A stretch of DNA of 64,000 bases from Physcia stellaris (lineage: Eukaryota; Ascomycota; Lecanoromycetes; Caliciales; Physciaceae): contig JABSSW010000055.1 in assembly GCA_018902385.1 (NCBI GenBank), forward strand, positions 186,001-250,000, written 5' to 3'. The stretch's first letter is position 1; each line of letters starts with the position of its first letter. The position numbers and the translations under genes were made by a program. The notes beneath the pieces were generated by a model that saw nothing but the letters and a program-made list of their open reading frames with translations, did not search any database and was not told the DNA's origin. This document shows, piece after piece, positions 8,975-18,694 of the stretch.

Positions 8975-9490
8975 TCATCTGCTCCACACCCACGGTACCT
9001 CTCCTCTCTCATTTCCAATAACAAGATGATCATCGTGACTTCCTCCCAGCTCCGAGTCCCCAATACCCTCCACTATCTCCATCATCTCTGTTCTTTCCAT
9101 ATGTCTATCTCTATCCTCACAGTCGCTATCCCATTTCTCGACGAGCCTTTTAAGTTTCCACCAGTAGACTATAAAGTCATCATGACTTTTACCGGATACT
9201 CTCAAATGTTCGAATAGGGGGCTGGCTCTGATCACTGCTATGCAATCTCTGATGTCCTCAATGATGAATATCTCCTCGTAGTAGGCATCGCAATTTAGAC
9301 TCGTGAAGTAATTTGCCGAAGCCGAGTTAATTATGTGTTCTAAATTCTGCATTAGATCGGAAAAGCTGGTGGAGAGCTCTTGTAGAAGTACCAAGCTCTT
9401 TGCTGCGAGATGCTGCTCGAAGGATTCTGGGGTCCTTTCGAGATTTGGCGTTGTCATTGATAACGGAGTTGGATAGTGTATGATGTTCAT
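8975..9490 (-). CDS. Array family member
   Basis: The frame is open from an ATG at 9619, but a TATA box (GCATATAAATATCG, about 9597-9610) lies inside that 5' part. I therefore place the start at the next in-frame ATG, 9490 (MNIIHYPTPLSMTTP), giving 171 residues. A long N-terminal helical region (SFEQHLAAKSLVLLQELS) leads into IRASPLFEHL and DDFIVYWWKLKRLVEKW, the clearest examples of both family landmarks. Acidic EMMEIVEGIGDSE follows, then a polar tail. Nearest in pattern are 4539-4919 and 10363-10902. No targeting signal or known domain is seen. Confidence 0.65.
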   Translation of the reverse strand: MNIIHYPTPLSMTTPNLERTPESFEQHLAAKSLVLLQELSTSFSDLMQNLEHIINSASANYFTSLNCDAYYEEIFIIEDIRDCIAVIRASPLFEHLRVSGKSHDDFIVYWWKLKRLVEKWDSDCEDRDRHMERTEMMEIVEGIGDSELGGSHDDHLVIGNERGEVPWVWSR

Positions 9491-9596
9491 CGTGAGTTCT
9501 GGTATCGGCTTTGGTATCTTGAATGTGTATATAGATGGATAATAAAGTTCATGAAAGTATCTAAAAATCGAAGAAAGACCCGGGAGACTCGGAGAG

Positions 9597-9610
9597 CGAT
9601 ATTTATATGC
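9597..9610 (-). promoter_or_regulatory. TATA box of the gene at 9490
   Basis: Reverse strand reads GCATATAAATATCG about 110 bp upstream of the chosen start, and helps decide that start. Confidence 0.55.
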
Positions 9611-10362
9611 CCACGACATATTGAATCAGAGTCAGTCGATCTGCGTCATGGGTACAGCAACTTGACTGACCTACTCGAACGAGAAATGACTCACACTTCT
9701 CTTTGGTCCAGGATCAGGCACTATGACCCTAGAACTTTCTGCAGGGCATACAAAGAGGTAATGACGAGACTGCTGAAAGAGATATCCTACCGTCATGATT
9801 GTGCCCTGCAAGGGCAAACAGAAGATGTGATTTTAGGTTCTTGTCTAGAAATCAGCTGAGGATGAGGTACGAAGTATCTTATTGTGAGGGAAAGATGGTT
9901 TTCAGTGATGGAATTTTCTCTTCTTGATATTATTTGGGATTGCGACTTTCGTAATAGAGTAGGGGTGTTTTGTGGTTTCAAACAGGCTGCTCATTCCAGT
10001 AGGTGTATTTTAACAGCAATTATTGAGCTAATCCACACTCGCCACTAATATCGTACACTTGATAGAGCATGTTATGTAAGATAAGTCTACTTCGAGCGTC
10101 CATTTATTCCGTGATGATCAGAAGCAATTCGTGCATGCTACTAAAATGCAGATTCTGCCTAGCAACCGAAAAGGTCGCACCTGACTGTCCGTTTCTAGCC
10201 CATCCGTGAAACCACCATAACTTGCTAAACCTTTCCTTCCCTGTAAAGCAACTTTTCTCGGGTCCCTCAGCGAGTGATACGTTGAGTCGTCGCTGTTCGT
10301 CATTATCTGGTTTACAGTGGGAGCTTCGCCGAGGCCTAGCGTAGTTAATGGGGCGCTTCTTA

Positions 10363-10902
10363 TTATCTCCCAGGTCTTTGCCAAGGTAGTGTGAACTCCT
10401 CATCGCTGTCTTCATCGATGTAGGGTGTTCCTCGGGTCGCCCAAGAGCCACCATCACTGTATCTGCCACTGCTGGTCATTTTTTGAGACTTGACAGAGTT
10501 TTGCCCGTCTGTGCCGCTCTGGGTGTGGATTTCAGATTCCGGGCGATTGTAGTCCGTCCACTTGCAAACGGTAGGATGGGCGTTCCTAATCTCCGTAACA
10601 ATCTCGGTGAGTTCCTTACTCTCGGTCTCCCAGTTGTTCGCTTCATATTGGTCGTCCTCTTGTATTTTGCTAAAGACGGCCTCCAGTTGACGCCAGTAGG
10701 CCTTGAACTCCTCATGTTTGCACTGCGATGTGACCACGTATTCGAAGTATGGATGGCGAGCTGCGGATGCCATATTCTTAGTTATGTCTTTGTTGTAACA
10801 AGCATGGGCCTCACGGGCTTCGGGGGTGGTAGGAGGAGATGTGGCGACTTTGTTATCGATGGCCGCGATAAGGTCGTAGAACGCATGAGTGGTGATAGGC
10901 AT
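10363..10902 (-). CDS. Array family member with disordered tail
   Basis: ORF of 179 residues with ATG at 10902 (MPITTHAFYDLIAAIDNKV). Landmarks are AARHPYFEYV and EEFKAYWRQLEAVFSKI, then the acidic helix ESKELTEIVTEIRNA. From about residue 115 the tail is Ser/Gly/Thr/Asp-rich (SGRYSDGGSWATRGTPYIDE) and probably disordered. The overlapping antisense and other-frame ORFs are shadows. Function is unknown. The upstream interval to 11.1 kb holds a TATTTATAT sequence on the minus strand near 11,055. Confidence 0.65.
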   Translation of the reverse strand: MPITTHAFYDLIAAIDNKVATSPPTTPEAREAHACYNKDITKNMASAARHPYFEYVVTSQCKHEEFKAYWRQLEAVFSKIQEDDQYEANNWETESKELTEIVTEIRNAHPTVCKWTDYNRPESEIHTQSGTDGQNSVKSQKMTSSGRYSDGGSWATRGTPYIDEDSDEEFTLPWQRPGR

Positions 10903-11346
10903 GGTGCTTTCGAACTCTCTTAATGTAATTTCGACGATTGTAATTTTAGGTGAACTCTGCTATGTAAGAAGAATGTACTCAAGGTACTTAAGCGAGTAGA
11001 TCGATGGATGCTCGGAAGTATGCTTTAGAGAAGAATAGCAGTATGGTAAAGGAGATATAAATACAGAGTCTGAGGCATGTTATGACTCTCTCTCAACATA
11101 TGACTGATGAACCTCTCTCAATCATGTTTGATTGACACTACGAGATCGAGTCTTCGGAGAAAGACACGTAGTAACTGTCATGACTTTTCCTGACTATGGC
11201 GTACCTATTTAGCATTACATCATCATTAGTAGAATAAATCGCAAATGTGAGCAAACTTTGTTAGTTTGGGTATTTTCAACAGCTGAAGAAACCATAGTTC
11301 AATCCCTCACACAGCTTCGAATCGTAAGGAGATACTTCAATGTTAT

Positions 11347-11530
11347 AACATGGTCTGTTAATAAATGATGGTGTATTTTAGATACACCGACAGATATATC
11401 ATTACCCGACTTGAAACGAAAACAGAAGATCTTTTTGTTTTCATGTTCTTTTCATATGATCTTCGTATGCTTTGTGCCAAACATGGCTAAGCGTATTATC
11501 ATATTGATTTGACGGTGGCGATGCATAGGA
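11347..11530 (+). mobile_element. MITE copy 3 (degenerate)
   Basis: CATGGTCTG at the left, then ACACCGACAGATATATCATTACCCGAC and TTTGTGCCAAACATGGCTAA match copies 1 and 2. The right terminal repeat is not recognisable. The rest of 10.9-12.1 kb shows no gene I can support. Confidence 0.6.
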
Positions 11531-12171
11531 GGTTCAGACTTCAGAGCATGGGAAAGCAAGAAGCTTTCTGCCTTGGCTGACAGAAATATCTGAGACTTCT
11601 GGATTTTAATCGTCCAGGTCAGAACATCGAACTGAGCCTAGGTAATAAGAAAAGCTAACGATAGTCAGTCGGTCTCGTGATCTGATACTTTGCTTTCCTT
11701 CTCATGTGTTGTGTGCTCAGAAGGGAAATAGTGATCGCGAAAAAAAAATGTTGGAGGCAACAGATCGCGAGGGTTTTCTTAGTACGGCACATAAAACCGT
11801 GGCTCGGGCTATTGATAACATTCCGAGCTTTACCGGGACCCGGTACCTCATCACAGAATTATTGTCGAATGGACTTGGCTGAAGTTAGGGAAGAAAATTG
11901 CGGGATTGGTCTGATGGAGAAACTTCGTATCATCTCGTCTTTTGGCACCGAATTGTTCAGAACAAGAGTTCAGAAGTCGTGGATTTTACCAAAGAGCTTT
12001 CGCGGCTGATGAGGGGTGAGAAAAAACCGTATTAAACCGAACCACGCCTCTCTTTTCAGAGAGTTTGGAAGCTCCTCTTGGAACCCAGCTTCCAGAGATA
12101 CAAACAGAAACGCTCAATTTCCAATGTAATCAACTAAGCCATGGCCTGAATACCGCAGTCACAGCCTCTTT

Positions 12172-12573
12172 TCAAGTATCTGGCGCCTTGAGGCTCTGAA
12201 TGATGATGGCGTCAATAGCAGTCTGTATGCATTTTATCTCTTTTATCTCGTTTTCATCGAAATAAAAAATATCCTTGGCTTGCTTCATCACAGCAATCAA
12301 TCTCTCCAGGTCGTCAAAGGCTTCTGACACCGTCAGATCGGATTCTTTGAGGTTTTCGGCTTGTGTTTTGACATTGTCGATCGCATTGGCGATTGACGCC
12401 ATAACTCTATCGGCTTCACAGAACTCTACCTCAACAATGTTCTCATTACTGTCGTTGATGGCCGTAAGCTCGTTGAAAACGCGAATACGCTGCTCAAGGT
12501 CTTTGAGTGCGGTTTTCCAAGCGTTGTAGCGACCGCGTTTCGTGACGTAGGCGAGCATATCGGAATAATCCAT
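12172..12573 (-). CDS. Small helical orphan protein, possible distant array member
   Basis: Single-exon ORF of 133 residues, MDYSDMLAYVTKRGRYNAW at the start. The whole chain looks like two or three long amphipathic helices with heptad-like spacing (SIANAIDNVKTQAENLKES, then VSEAFDDLERLIAVMKQ). The F-D-x-L-E-x-L piece is a weak match to the family's second landmark, but the I-x-x-x-P-x-F motif is missing. Membership is uncertain. An N-terminal prion-inhibition-like or coiled-coil role cannot be excluded. No known domain is recognised. Confidence 0.55.
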   Translation of the reverse strand: MDYSDMLAYVTKRGRYNAWKTALKDLEQRIRVFNELTAINDSNENIVEVEFCEADRVMASIANAIDNVKTQAENLKESDLTVSEAFDDLERLIAVMKQAKDIFYFDENEIKEIKCIQTAIDAIIIQSLKAPDT

Positions 12574-13138
12574 CTGCTGTGCGGTTCGGCCTTGCAGGCT
12601 AGCTTATTTGTTAGATAGAGTATACTCAAGCGGGTGCTACCACTGACCAAGACGATGATCGTGGTGTTTCACAATTGAGTGCGAGCTTCTAACGACTGAA
12701 AGTCAAGATCCTTACTGATTTCTGATGAGTGCATTAGCAAACGCATGAACACTTGAACACTTCGCTTAAGCACTCTAGTGTCTTGGCATACGTCTTGACA
12801 TGCGTCTTTGCACAAGAATAAATAGCCCATCACCTTCATAGCAATTACACTTCAAGTGTCATAATTTTCCAACATCAGAATCGAGAATTTTCACATTGAG
12901 AGAGTCTTTAAATCTTCTTCATGCCTGTTGACTGTGTTTTTCAATCTGTTTGTTTATCGAAGCGCATCATTTGTGTGACATGAAAGTACAAAAAGTAAGA
13001 AATGAAATTCGACGTGTGTACGTTAACACCAGCTTCTTAGGTAATTCAGTGAAAGTTTCAGTTACCTTTCAATGGTCACGTAAAATTCTGTATTGCAAAC
13101 AACCGAATGGCCTAAATACCAGGCACGCAGTTTACTCT

Positions 13139-13344
13139 ATCCCATGGTCTGGTGTGGTGCTATCTTGCTGCCCATGCATCGCCATCGATACACCCATCAT
13201 GATAACACGCTAATTCGTGTTTGACACAAAGTATATGAAAATGACATGAAAACAACATCATTTTCTGATTTCACCCTAAGTCGGGTAATCGTAGATCTCT
13301 GGGTATATTCAAATACTAGCACCACTTCCTACCAGACCATGAGA
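13139..13344 (-). mobile_element. MITE copy 4
   Basis: Left end TCCCATGGTCTGGTGTGGTG and right end CTACCAGACCATGAGA are inverted repeats, each flanked by TA, suggesting a TA target duplication as in Tc1/mariner-type MITEs. The interior (TTTGACACAAAG, CCTAAGTCGGGTAATCGTAG) is the reverse complement of copies 1, 2 and 6. Confidence 0.75.
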
Positions 13345-13382
13345 TACACCACCATAAACCCACTTCCGCCACCGACACCATA

Positions 13383-13778
13383 TCAGTCAACCTTGGCCCC
13401 CTTTAATACTTTCAACAAGACTCCAATCTTGATCTTGACATCCTCGCTAGGTATACCACCCCAAGCCTTCTCCGTTGTCTCCAAATCCTCCCAAAGCGTT
13501 GATATTGGCGGCCTAACCTCCCCTTTGAGACTTATCGCCAAGAACAAGGGGTCGTTCTTGATGATATCCATGCATTCGCGAATAGCTTCGTCGATCTCGG
13601 GGCCGACTTCGGCAATCCACTCCGGTGGGTGATCATGGCTCATCTCCATCTTGGCGGCCATTCCTTCACGGAGGAGCACGAGCTGGTAGTTGATGTGTTC
13701 TTTCGAAGGCATGGCCATTTGAGCTTCGATCGAGAGGCAGGGGACATCGGAGTCCGAAAAGTATGCTTCGTCGTCCAT
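13383..13778 (-). CDS. Array family member
   Basis: ORF of 131 residues, MDDEAYFSDSDVPCL at the start. A helical middle (INYQLVLLREGMAAKMEM) is followed by ECMDIIKNDPLFLAI and PISTLWEDLETTEKAWGG, both family landmarks, and a final helix IGVLLKVLKGAK. The stop lies only 39 bp from the right end of MITE copy 4, so the MITE inserted just downstream of the gene or contributes its 3' UTR. A TATTTATAAC sequence lies about 105 bp upstream on the minus strand. Function is unknown. Confidence 0.65.
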   Translation of the reverse strand: MDDEAYFSDSDVPCLSIEAQMAMPSKEHINYQLVLLREGMAAKMEMSHDHPPEWIAEVGPEIDEAIRECMDIIKNDPLFLAISLKGEVRPPISTLWEDLETTEKAWGGIPSEDVKIKIGVLLKVLKGAKVD

Positions 13779-14561
13779 CTTTTGTCGTTGAATGTGTTGA
13801 TGTATATTCTCGGGTTCTTTTGATGGTCGAGAGTAAATCTTGTTGCAAAAAGGATCGAGGAAGAAATCTGGCTGGTTGTTGTTATAAATACTGCACTTTT
13901 AGGAGGAAGAGTCATGGTCCGTATGGCAACAGACAACTTCGTTGTTTGCAGAAAAACCCTTCCGTGAGTCATATTCCATTGATGTCTGCCCTGCCGAAGT
14001 CATCATGATGGCGATCACATCGGGGTTTCATGATTTTGAAACAGCATAAAGATTAGCCACTTTAGATGAAGAGTCGGGGTCATCAGGCCAAAAACTGCGG
14101 CATTACTAGTGCTCTGACGGTAGCTTTCCGGTTCACCAGTCTGTTCATAGTCTCTCAAATGAAGAATCAAATGCTGTTAATCTAACCGTATTGAGAGAGG
14201 CGGATGAAGCTGTGGCTGGAGTTCCACAAACATTCTGTGGATCTCATGAAGCTTTATTTGCTTTATTCAAAGATGCGGGAGATTTTGAATATGTTGTTTT
14301 GGACAATGATTCTGGAAACCAAGATGGTGAGATATAAGTTGTGCACATTGTGATCCATAGCCATAAGCGAACCTTGCCTCGAGATCGAGGAATCCCTATT
14401 GTGTATGCACGCAACAGTAAAACGCTTATGGCATGTGGGGCCACAACTCATACAGCCTGGATGTTGATGCCATGTTTCACTTTCGGAAGAACTTTATGCG
14501 GACTGATATCTCCTCCTTCAATTAAATCTAGTGATATACTTAAGCAGGTCCAATTCACATC

Positions 14562-14738
14562 TCCCATGGTTTGGTGTGTTGCTATGTTGCCTCCCACATG
14601 TCGTCATTGACATATACATAGTGGCAAATTGCATACCCGTTTTTGACATGAAGCATATGAAAATAACATGAGAAAAACTCGTAAATCCATCGAGATCGAA
14701 ATATGAATTTAGCACCGCTGGGTACCAGACCGTGGGAG
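14562..14738 (-). mobile_element. MITE copy 5
   Basis: Ends TCCCATGGTTTGGTGTG and GTACCAGACCGTGGGA are inverted. The interior CCCGTTTTTGACATGAAGCATATGAAAATAACATGAG parallels copy 4, in pieces. The copy ends about 85 bp before the stop of the next minus-strand gene. Confidence 0.7.
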
Positions 14739-14821
14739 ACTCCAATACAAGCTTGACCTGCCTCCCCTTACCCAGGTCCTCCTTTCTTTCTTCAACGCCT
14801 GCTCAGTCTCCGCGCCCCGAT

Positions 14822-15550
14822 CTAGCGCTCTCTTGCCCACCTCCCCCAGTATCCCCTCATCACCCATGCTTCGACTCCACCAGTCCTGCCCTCTCTCGAT
14901 ATTTCAGCCAATAATGTCTGCAGTGCGTCGGATCTGAATATTTCATCCATCTTTCGCGACAGTCTATCTAGATCATCCAGGCTTTGACCACCATAATCCC
15001 CCCAATTCGTCACCAAAAGGTCCAATTCCATCAAAAGGTCGCTGATGTCATCATCGCCAAGCTCGGGGAGGTAGCAGTGCCCGCGGATGCTTCTCACAGC
15101 TCGAAGCAGGGGTCGGTTGATCGGTTCTATAAAGGTAGGTGTGAGATTGATGGCAAGGCGGATGCTCGATTCTTTCTGGGTCGCAATGTTGTTCAAGTGA
15201 TCAAAGCGGCGAGCGAAGTCTCCACGCTGGAGTGACTTTTCCGTGAGAGGTTGAATATTGCTGTGTCTCTGATCATCTTGACCACTGAAGAGCTGATCAA
15301 AGCGGCGAACGAAGTCTCCACGCTGGAGTGGGTCTTCCGTGAGAGGCTGTATATTGCTTTGTCTCTGATCATCTTGACGATTGCTTTGTCTCTGATCATC
15401 TTGACCACTGAAGAGCTGATCAAAGCGGCGAACGAAGTCTCCACGCTGGAGTGACTCTTCCGTGAGAGGTTGAATATTGCTGTGTCTCTGATCATCTTGA
15501 CGATTGCTTTGTCTCTGATCATCTTGACGATTGACGAGCACGAAAGGCAT
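14822..15550 (-). CDS. Array family member with N-terminal tandem repeats
   Basis: The frame from the first in-frame ATG (15550, MPFVLVNRQDDQRQSN) gives 242 residues; codons upstream in this frame contain no ATG. The first ~120 residues are tandem repeats of QDDQRQSN followed by IQPLTEE-x-LQRGDF and a RRFDQLFSG segment, three units with the last shortened. The C-terminal ~120 residues are the family domain, with IRGHCYLPEL and DISDLLMELDLLVTNWGDYG. It thus joins a hypervariable polar repeat region to the conserved helical module. The promoter region (TATA at 15731-15740) is similar to that of the broken gene at 16078-16468. Function is unknown. Confidence 0.65.
   Translation of the reverse strand: MPFVLVNRQDDQRQSNRQDDQRHSNIQPLTEESLQRGDFVRRFDQLFSGQDDQRQSNRQDDQRQSNIQPLTEDPLQRGDFVRRFDQLFSGQDDQRHSNIQPLTEKSLQRGDFARRFDHLNNIATQKESSIRLAINLTPTFIEPINRPLLRAVRSIRGHCYLPELGDDDISDLLMELDLLVTNWGDYGGQSLDDLDRLSRKMDEIFRSDALQTLLAEISREGRTGGVEAWVMRGYWGRWARER
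15190..15540. repeat. Three in-frame tandem repeats inside the 14822-15550 gene
   Basis: The block CAAAGCGGCGAACGAAGTCTCC...CTCTGATCATCTTGACC recurs three times at roughly 90-125 bp spacing. All units keep frame and differ by few bases. A nested shorter unit (GTCTCTGATCATCTTGACGATT) varies in number between units. Recent slippage or unequal crossing-over is likely. Confidence 0.8.
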
Positions 15551-15730
15551 CCTTGACTTCGAGGGAGGTTTCAATGTGTGTAGTTCAGGAGCGTATTGGT
15601 TGAGCGAGCTGTTGATGGTATTGCGCGCCACAAAACTAATACTGTGTATAGGTAGGTTCTGTAAGAATTTGCGCCAAAGTTTCTGCTGCGAAGATTAATA
15701 GTCGAAGCAAGCAGCTTGGGGGATTAGCAG

Positions 15731-15740
15731 AGCTTTATAG
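15731..15740 (-). promoter_or_regulatory. TATA box of the gene at 15550
   Basis: Reverse strand reads CTATAAAGCT. The surrounding 60 bp (GAGCTTTATA-x-A...CGCTGGG...GGTGA...GACTAT) match the region around 16585. Confidence 0.55.
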
Positions 15741-16077
15741 ATTTCGCTGGGTTCTCGTTGACGGTGAATGAGACTATTCTCAAACAACGTGTCACGACTA
15801 AATGACTATTCATAGTTCGTTGGTGAGCAAGACTTCATTGCGTATGCATCTATTCTTAGAAAACCTGCTGCAAGGAAATTTTTAGCTTCTATGAAGCCTC
15901 GATATCCATGCTGTGATCCATCTAATCATGTTCTCAACAAGAAAGTCAATCATTATGACATTGCCTCGCCCAAACGGTTCTAGACCTGTGATGAAGCCAG
16001 CTCATGCCATGCATACCCAAAACAAAATTCCACCCTGCCCTCTCTCCTTGTCAAAAAAGGAAATCCCATCCCGCCCT

Positions 16078-16468
16078 TCAATTAGTCCCAGACACTACCC
16101 CATAAGGCCTCATCCCCAAAAACCCCCAAACCCCCTCCTCGCTTTCACCTTTCTCGTAAGCCTCCTCCATCCTCTCCACCTTTTCCCCGAGTGCCTTCCG
16201 CTCATAATCCCCCTCACCACCATGACCTCCCCATTCCTTTACCAAAACCTCCATCTCCTCGAGCACAGATCTGAAGCCTTGATAACGTTTTCCGTGAACA
16301 TAGTCGTGGTGGAGGACTGAATCCAGAGACCATAGTATATTGGCGTTGGGAGCGATAATGGTGGGAAGCTTTTGGAACAATCGTCACAGAGGGTCTTTTT
16401 GACTTTGCATTTGAGGAAGGAGCGCAGGCGTTCGAGTTTGGTAGTGAAATCTGCTTGGGGGTGGACAT
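16078..16468 (-). pseudogene. Array family member, frame-disrupted
   Basis: An ATG at 16468 follows a TATA box (16581-16590) by about 115 bp, but its frame loses family similarity. The recognisable C-terminal part is in another frame: GFRSVLEEMEVLVKEWGGHG, the second family landmark, close to DLLMELDLLVTNWGDYG of the neighbouring gene. A third frame between them reads DFTTKLERLRSFLKC, like the N-terminal helix of other members. At least two frame changes are needed, so this copy is probably dead. Its promoter is nevertheless well preserved and shared with the 15550 gene. Confidence 0.55.
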
Positions 16469-16580
16469 TTTGATGGGTGGTATTGTGGGGGGTTTGGTAT
16501 GGTTTGGTGGGGTCTCTGTGTGAGGGTGTTTGCTTTGGAATCTGATATCTGCTGGAGGCATGATCAGGGGGACAGACTGA

Positions 16581-16590
16581 GCTTTATATA
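16581..16590 (-). promoter_or_regulatory. TATA box of the broken gene at 16468
   Basis: Reverse strand reads TATATAAAGC, a stronger TATA than the paralogous promoter at 15731. Confidence 0.55.
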
Positions 16591-16649
16591 CCGCGCTGGG
16601 GGCTTCTTGATGGTGACTGGGGACTATCACTATACCAGCTGACATTGAT

Positions 16650-17700
16650 TAATCTGGATTCATACTTCGATTTAATGCTATGTTCACAAAGTCAGAAAAT
16701 CCATCTTAGAGTCACCGTCGGCTTCATGGCAAATATGATTTGGGTCCACTCACATATCTAATTCATCGCTCTTGTAGACAGCATGGGAGCTTTTTGTGAA
16801 GGTAATATTCTGTGATCTGGTAGGAGATGGTTTATTTTCGTTGGCACACCCTTTCATAAGCTAAAAAGGCTACAGAGCTGTGAAACAGATGTCAATCATT
16901 GACATCAAACTTCGAAAGCTTGACGTAATGGAGTTTGGGTACCAGCACTGAGCACCCCCTTCCCCGAAACTATGCCCGGAGCCGCCCCGGAAGCCATCCG
17001 ACCCTCATCTTCCATCTTCGACCAAAGTTCGGTTTCGCCTTACAAAACAAGTCTTTTTGTTGAAGATACCCAATCATTTCAGTATTTTATGTTATTGCTC
17101 GAGATAAATCCAAAGATAAAGTCCTTATTGGCTGTAAAATATGCGGTTTCCAAAGGATTATCTGTCGTATTTCTATTCTAATCTATCTGCTTTTTGCCTG
17201 CCTTCTGCATGAGATCTGACCTTCAGGTCAAATGGGCCAAGACTCAAAATTTCGAAGCATGGTATGACTCGTTCTCCGGGTGACGGCGAGGCCCCTGGTT
17301 GAAATGGATTGCCATCACTGGATTCAGAACTACCGCTGCCCATGCAGTTTAGTGGGAGAAGAATCCAGAAGTGTTGATTGATCGATTGAATGTTTCACTA
17401 AGCACTCGAATCGAATCCGTATGGGGTCCGTTGAGTATCGAAAACCTCAACATCACGTACAAAAAAAGTTGATAGCCTTAGGGGATGGGGGTGCGAGTAC
17501 CGGATGAGGGGGCGCGTACTGATAGCCATTAGTTTTGCATAGAAATCACATACGAACGTTTCAATGTTGCGTTTGGTCGTGAAATGAGAGTGAGAATGTC
17601 ATCGCTGCAACGTCGTGAAACTTTTCAATGCTCAGAGTGCATCTCTGAAAAGCGAGTCACGCTAGCCCAAGGGATAGTCAGCTCTTGTGACCGTTCGCTC
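16650..17700. other. No gene supported
   Basis: About 1 kb of intergenic sequence. A short ORF at 16972-17181 begins with an Ala/Pro-rich stretch but shows no family landmark and no promoter, and I do not accept it. Confidence 0.4.
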
Positions 17701-17917
17701 TGAAGATCTAACCACTATCCTCGCATGTTCATCTTCTTCAAAACCATTCTCATGGATCCAACAGAAATCAAGGCTATCTCAGCCCTAAAATTCAGCAAAC
17801 TCCTTTCGTATCTTAGTCTCCAAATCTCAAAAGCATGAATCAGATCCCCCGACTGCATGCACTGTTCTATTCTCTCCTCTTCATTTGTCCCCTCCAAAAA
17901 CCACGTCTCAAGCAAGC

Positions 17918-18283
17918 TCACATGATATCCCCCAAGTCCTTCACATTATCCTCCAATTCCTTCACAATATCTCCCAAATCCTTCACAATAAGCGCTAGCT
18001 TCGCCCTCTCAGCTTTGGTTGCGCCGCCTTCGGCCTCCCAGGATGTGACTAATGTTTCCAGTTCTGTGAACAGATACTCGAATTCTTCGTTTTCGAGGAG
18101 GTCGGGAAAGAGTGGGTCTTGACGGATGGTTTGCAATTGTTGTTGTATAGCTTGATTCAAAGCAGCTGTAGGAGTAAATGGAGAGGATACGGAGGGGGAA
18201 AGGTTGGTGTTTTCGATTTTGTGAGTTAGGAGGCGGGCGAGGGAGAGGAGTTTTTCGAAGAGGTCTTTAGAGCTGGAAGACAT
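17918..18283 (-). CDS. Array family member
   Basis: ORF of 121 residues, MSSSSKDLFEKLLSLARLL at the start, with ATG 130 bp after TATA box CTATAAAAG. Landmarks are AALNQAIQQQLQTIRQDPLF and EFEYLFTELETLVTSW, then KLALIVKDLGDIVKELEDN. The last ~20 residues come from a threefold 21 nt repeat (KDLGDIV / KELEDNV / KDLGDIM). The stop TGA overlaps a GTGAGC sequence. Splicing there into the following open frame (to 17715) would add about 68 residues, but nothing else supports that. Confidence 0.65.
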   Translation of the reverse strand: MSSSSKDLFEKLLSLARLLTHKIENTNLSPSVSSPFTPTAALNQAIQQQLQTIRQDPLFPDLLENEEFEYLFTELETLVTSWEAEGGATKAERAKLALIVKDLGDIVKELEDNVKDLGDIM

Positions 18284-18412
18284 TTTCTCGGGGTTGTTGA
18301 TTGATGGTTGATGAATATTGGATGCTGTTGAAATTGAAGAAGTTGAGGGGTGGTTCTTGGGATTTTGGAGGCTGTGGATGATCAGTAGTTGGCGGGAAGC
18401 TGGTTGTGAGAC

Positions 18413-18422
18413 TCTTTTATAG
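18413..18422 (-). promoter_or_regulatory. TATA box of the gene at 18283
   Basis: Reverse strand reads CTATAAAAGA, about 130 bp upstream of the ATG. Confidence 0.6.
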
Positions 18423-18694
18423 ATGCTTGGAGTGACTGGATCTTATGGCTTTGGCTGAGTCATCATCGGATTCTGACAATATAATGGCATGACCATTAAA
18501 ATTCGTCATAAGAACTAGTCATGGAGGTCTGTGCAGTCTCCTTGGTGGGTATAAGGCTGTCTAGAGAACCCCTTTCAAACCTTTGCTACTTTTCCATGAG
18601 CTCTGAATCCTCAAACACCGGCCGCGCATCAAATTTCATCGACCTCTGCTTATTCAAGTTCTTTTTCACAAGAGGGTATCCTAGGCGACGGAAA

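Noticed and set aside
9476-9859. Plus-strand 127-residue ORF
   Set aside because: It starts inside the promoter and 5' region of the minus-strand gene at 9490, with no motif or promoter.
10104-10469. Minus-strand ORF downstream of 10363-10902
   Set aside because: Overlaps the 3' end of the better-supported gene in another frame; no family motif.
11704-12009. ORF of 101 residues
   Set aside because: Composition and lack of promoter or homologous partner suggest chance.
15190-15540. CRISPR-like array
   Set aside because: Repeats are in-frame coding units without unique spacers, in a eukaryotic gene.
17715-17921. Separate gene after 17918-18283
   Set aside because: Its apparent first codon is GTG and there is no ATG near the start; at most a spliced extension of the upstream gene.
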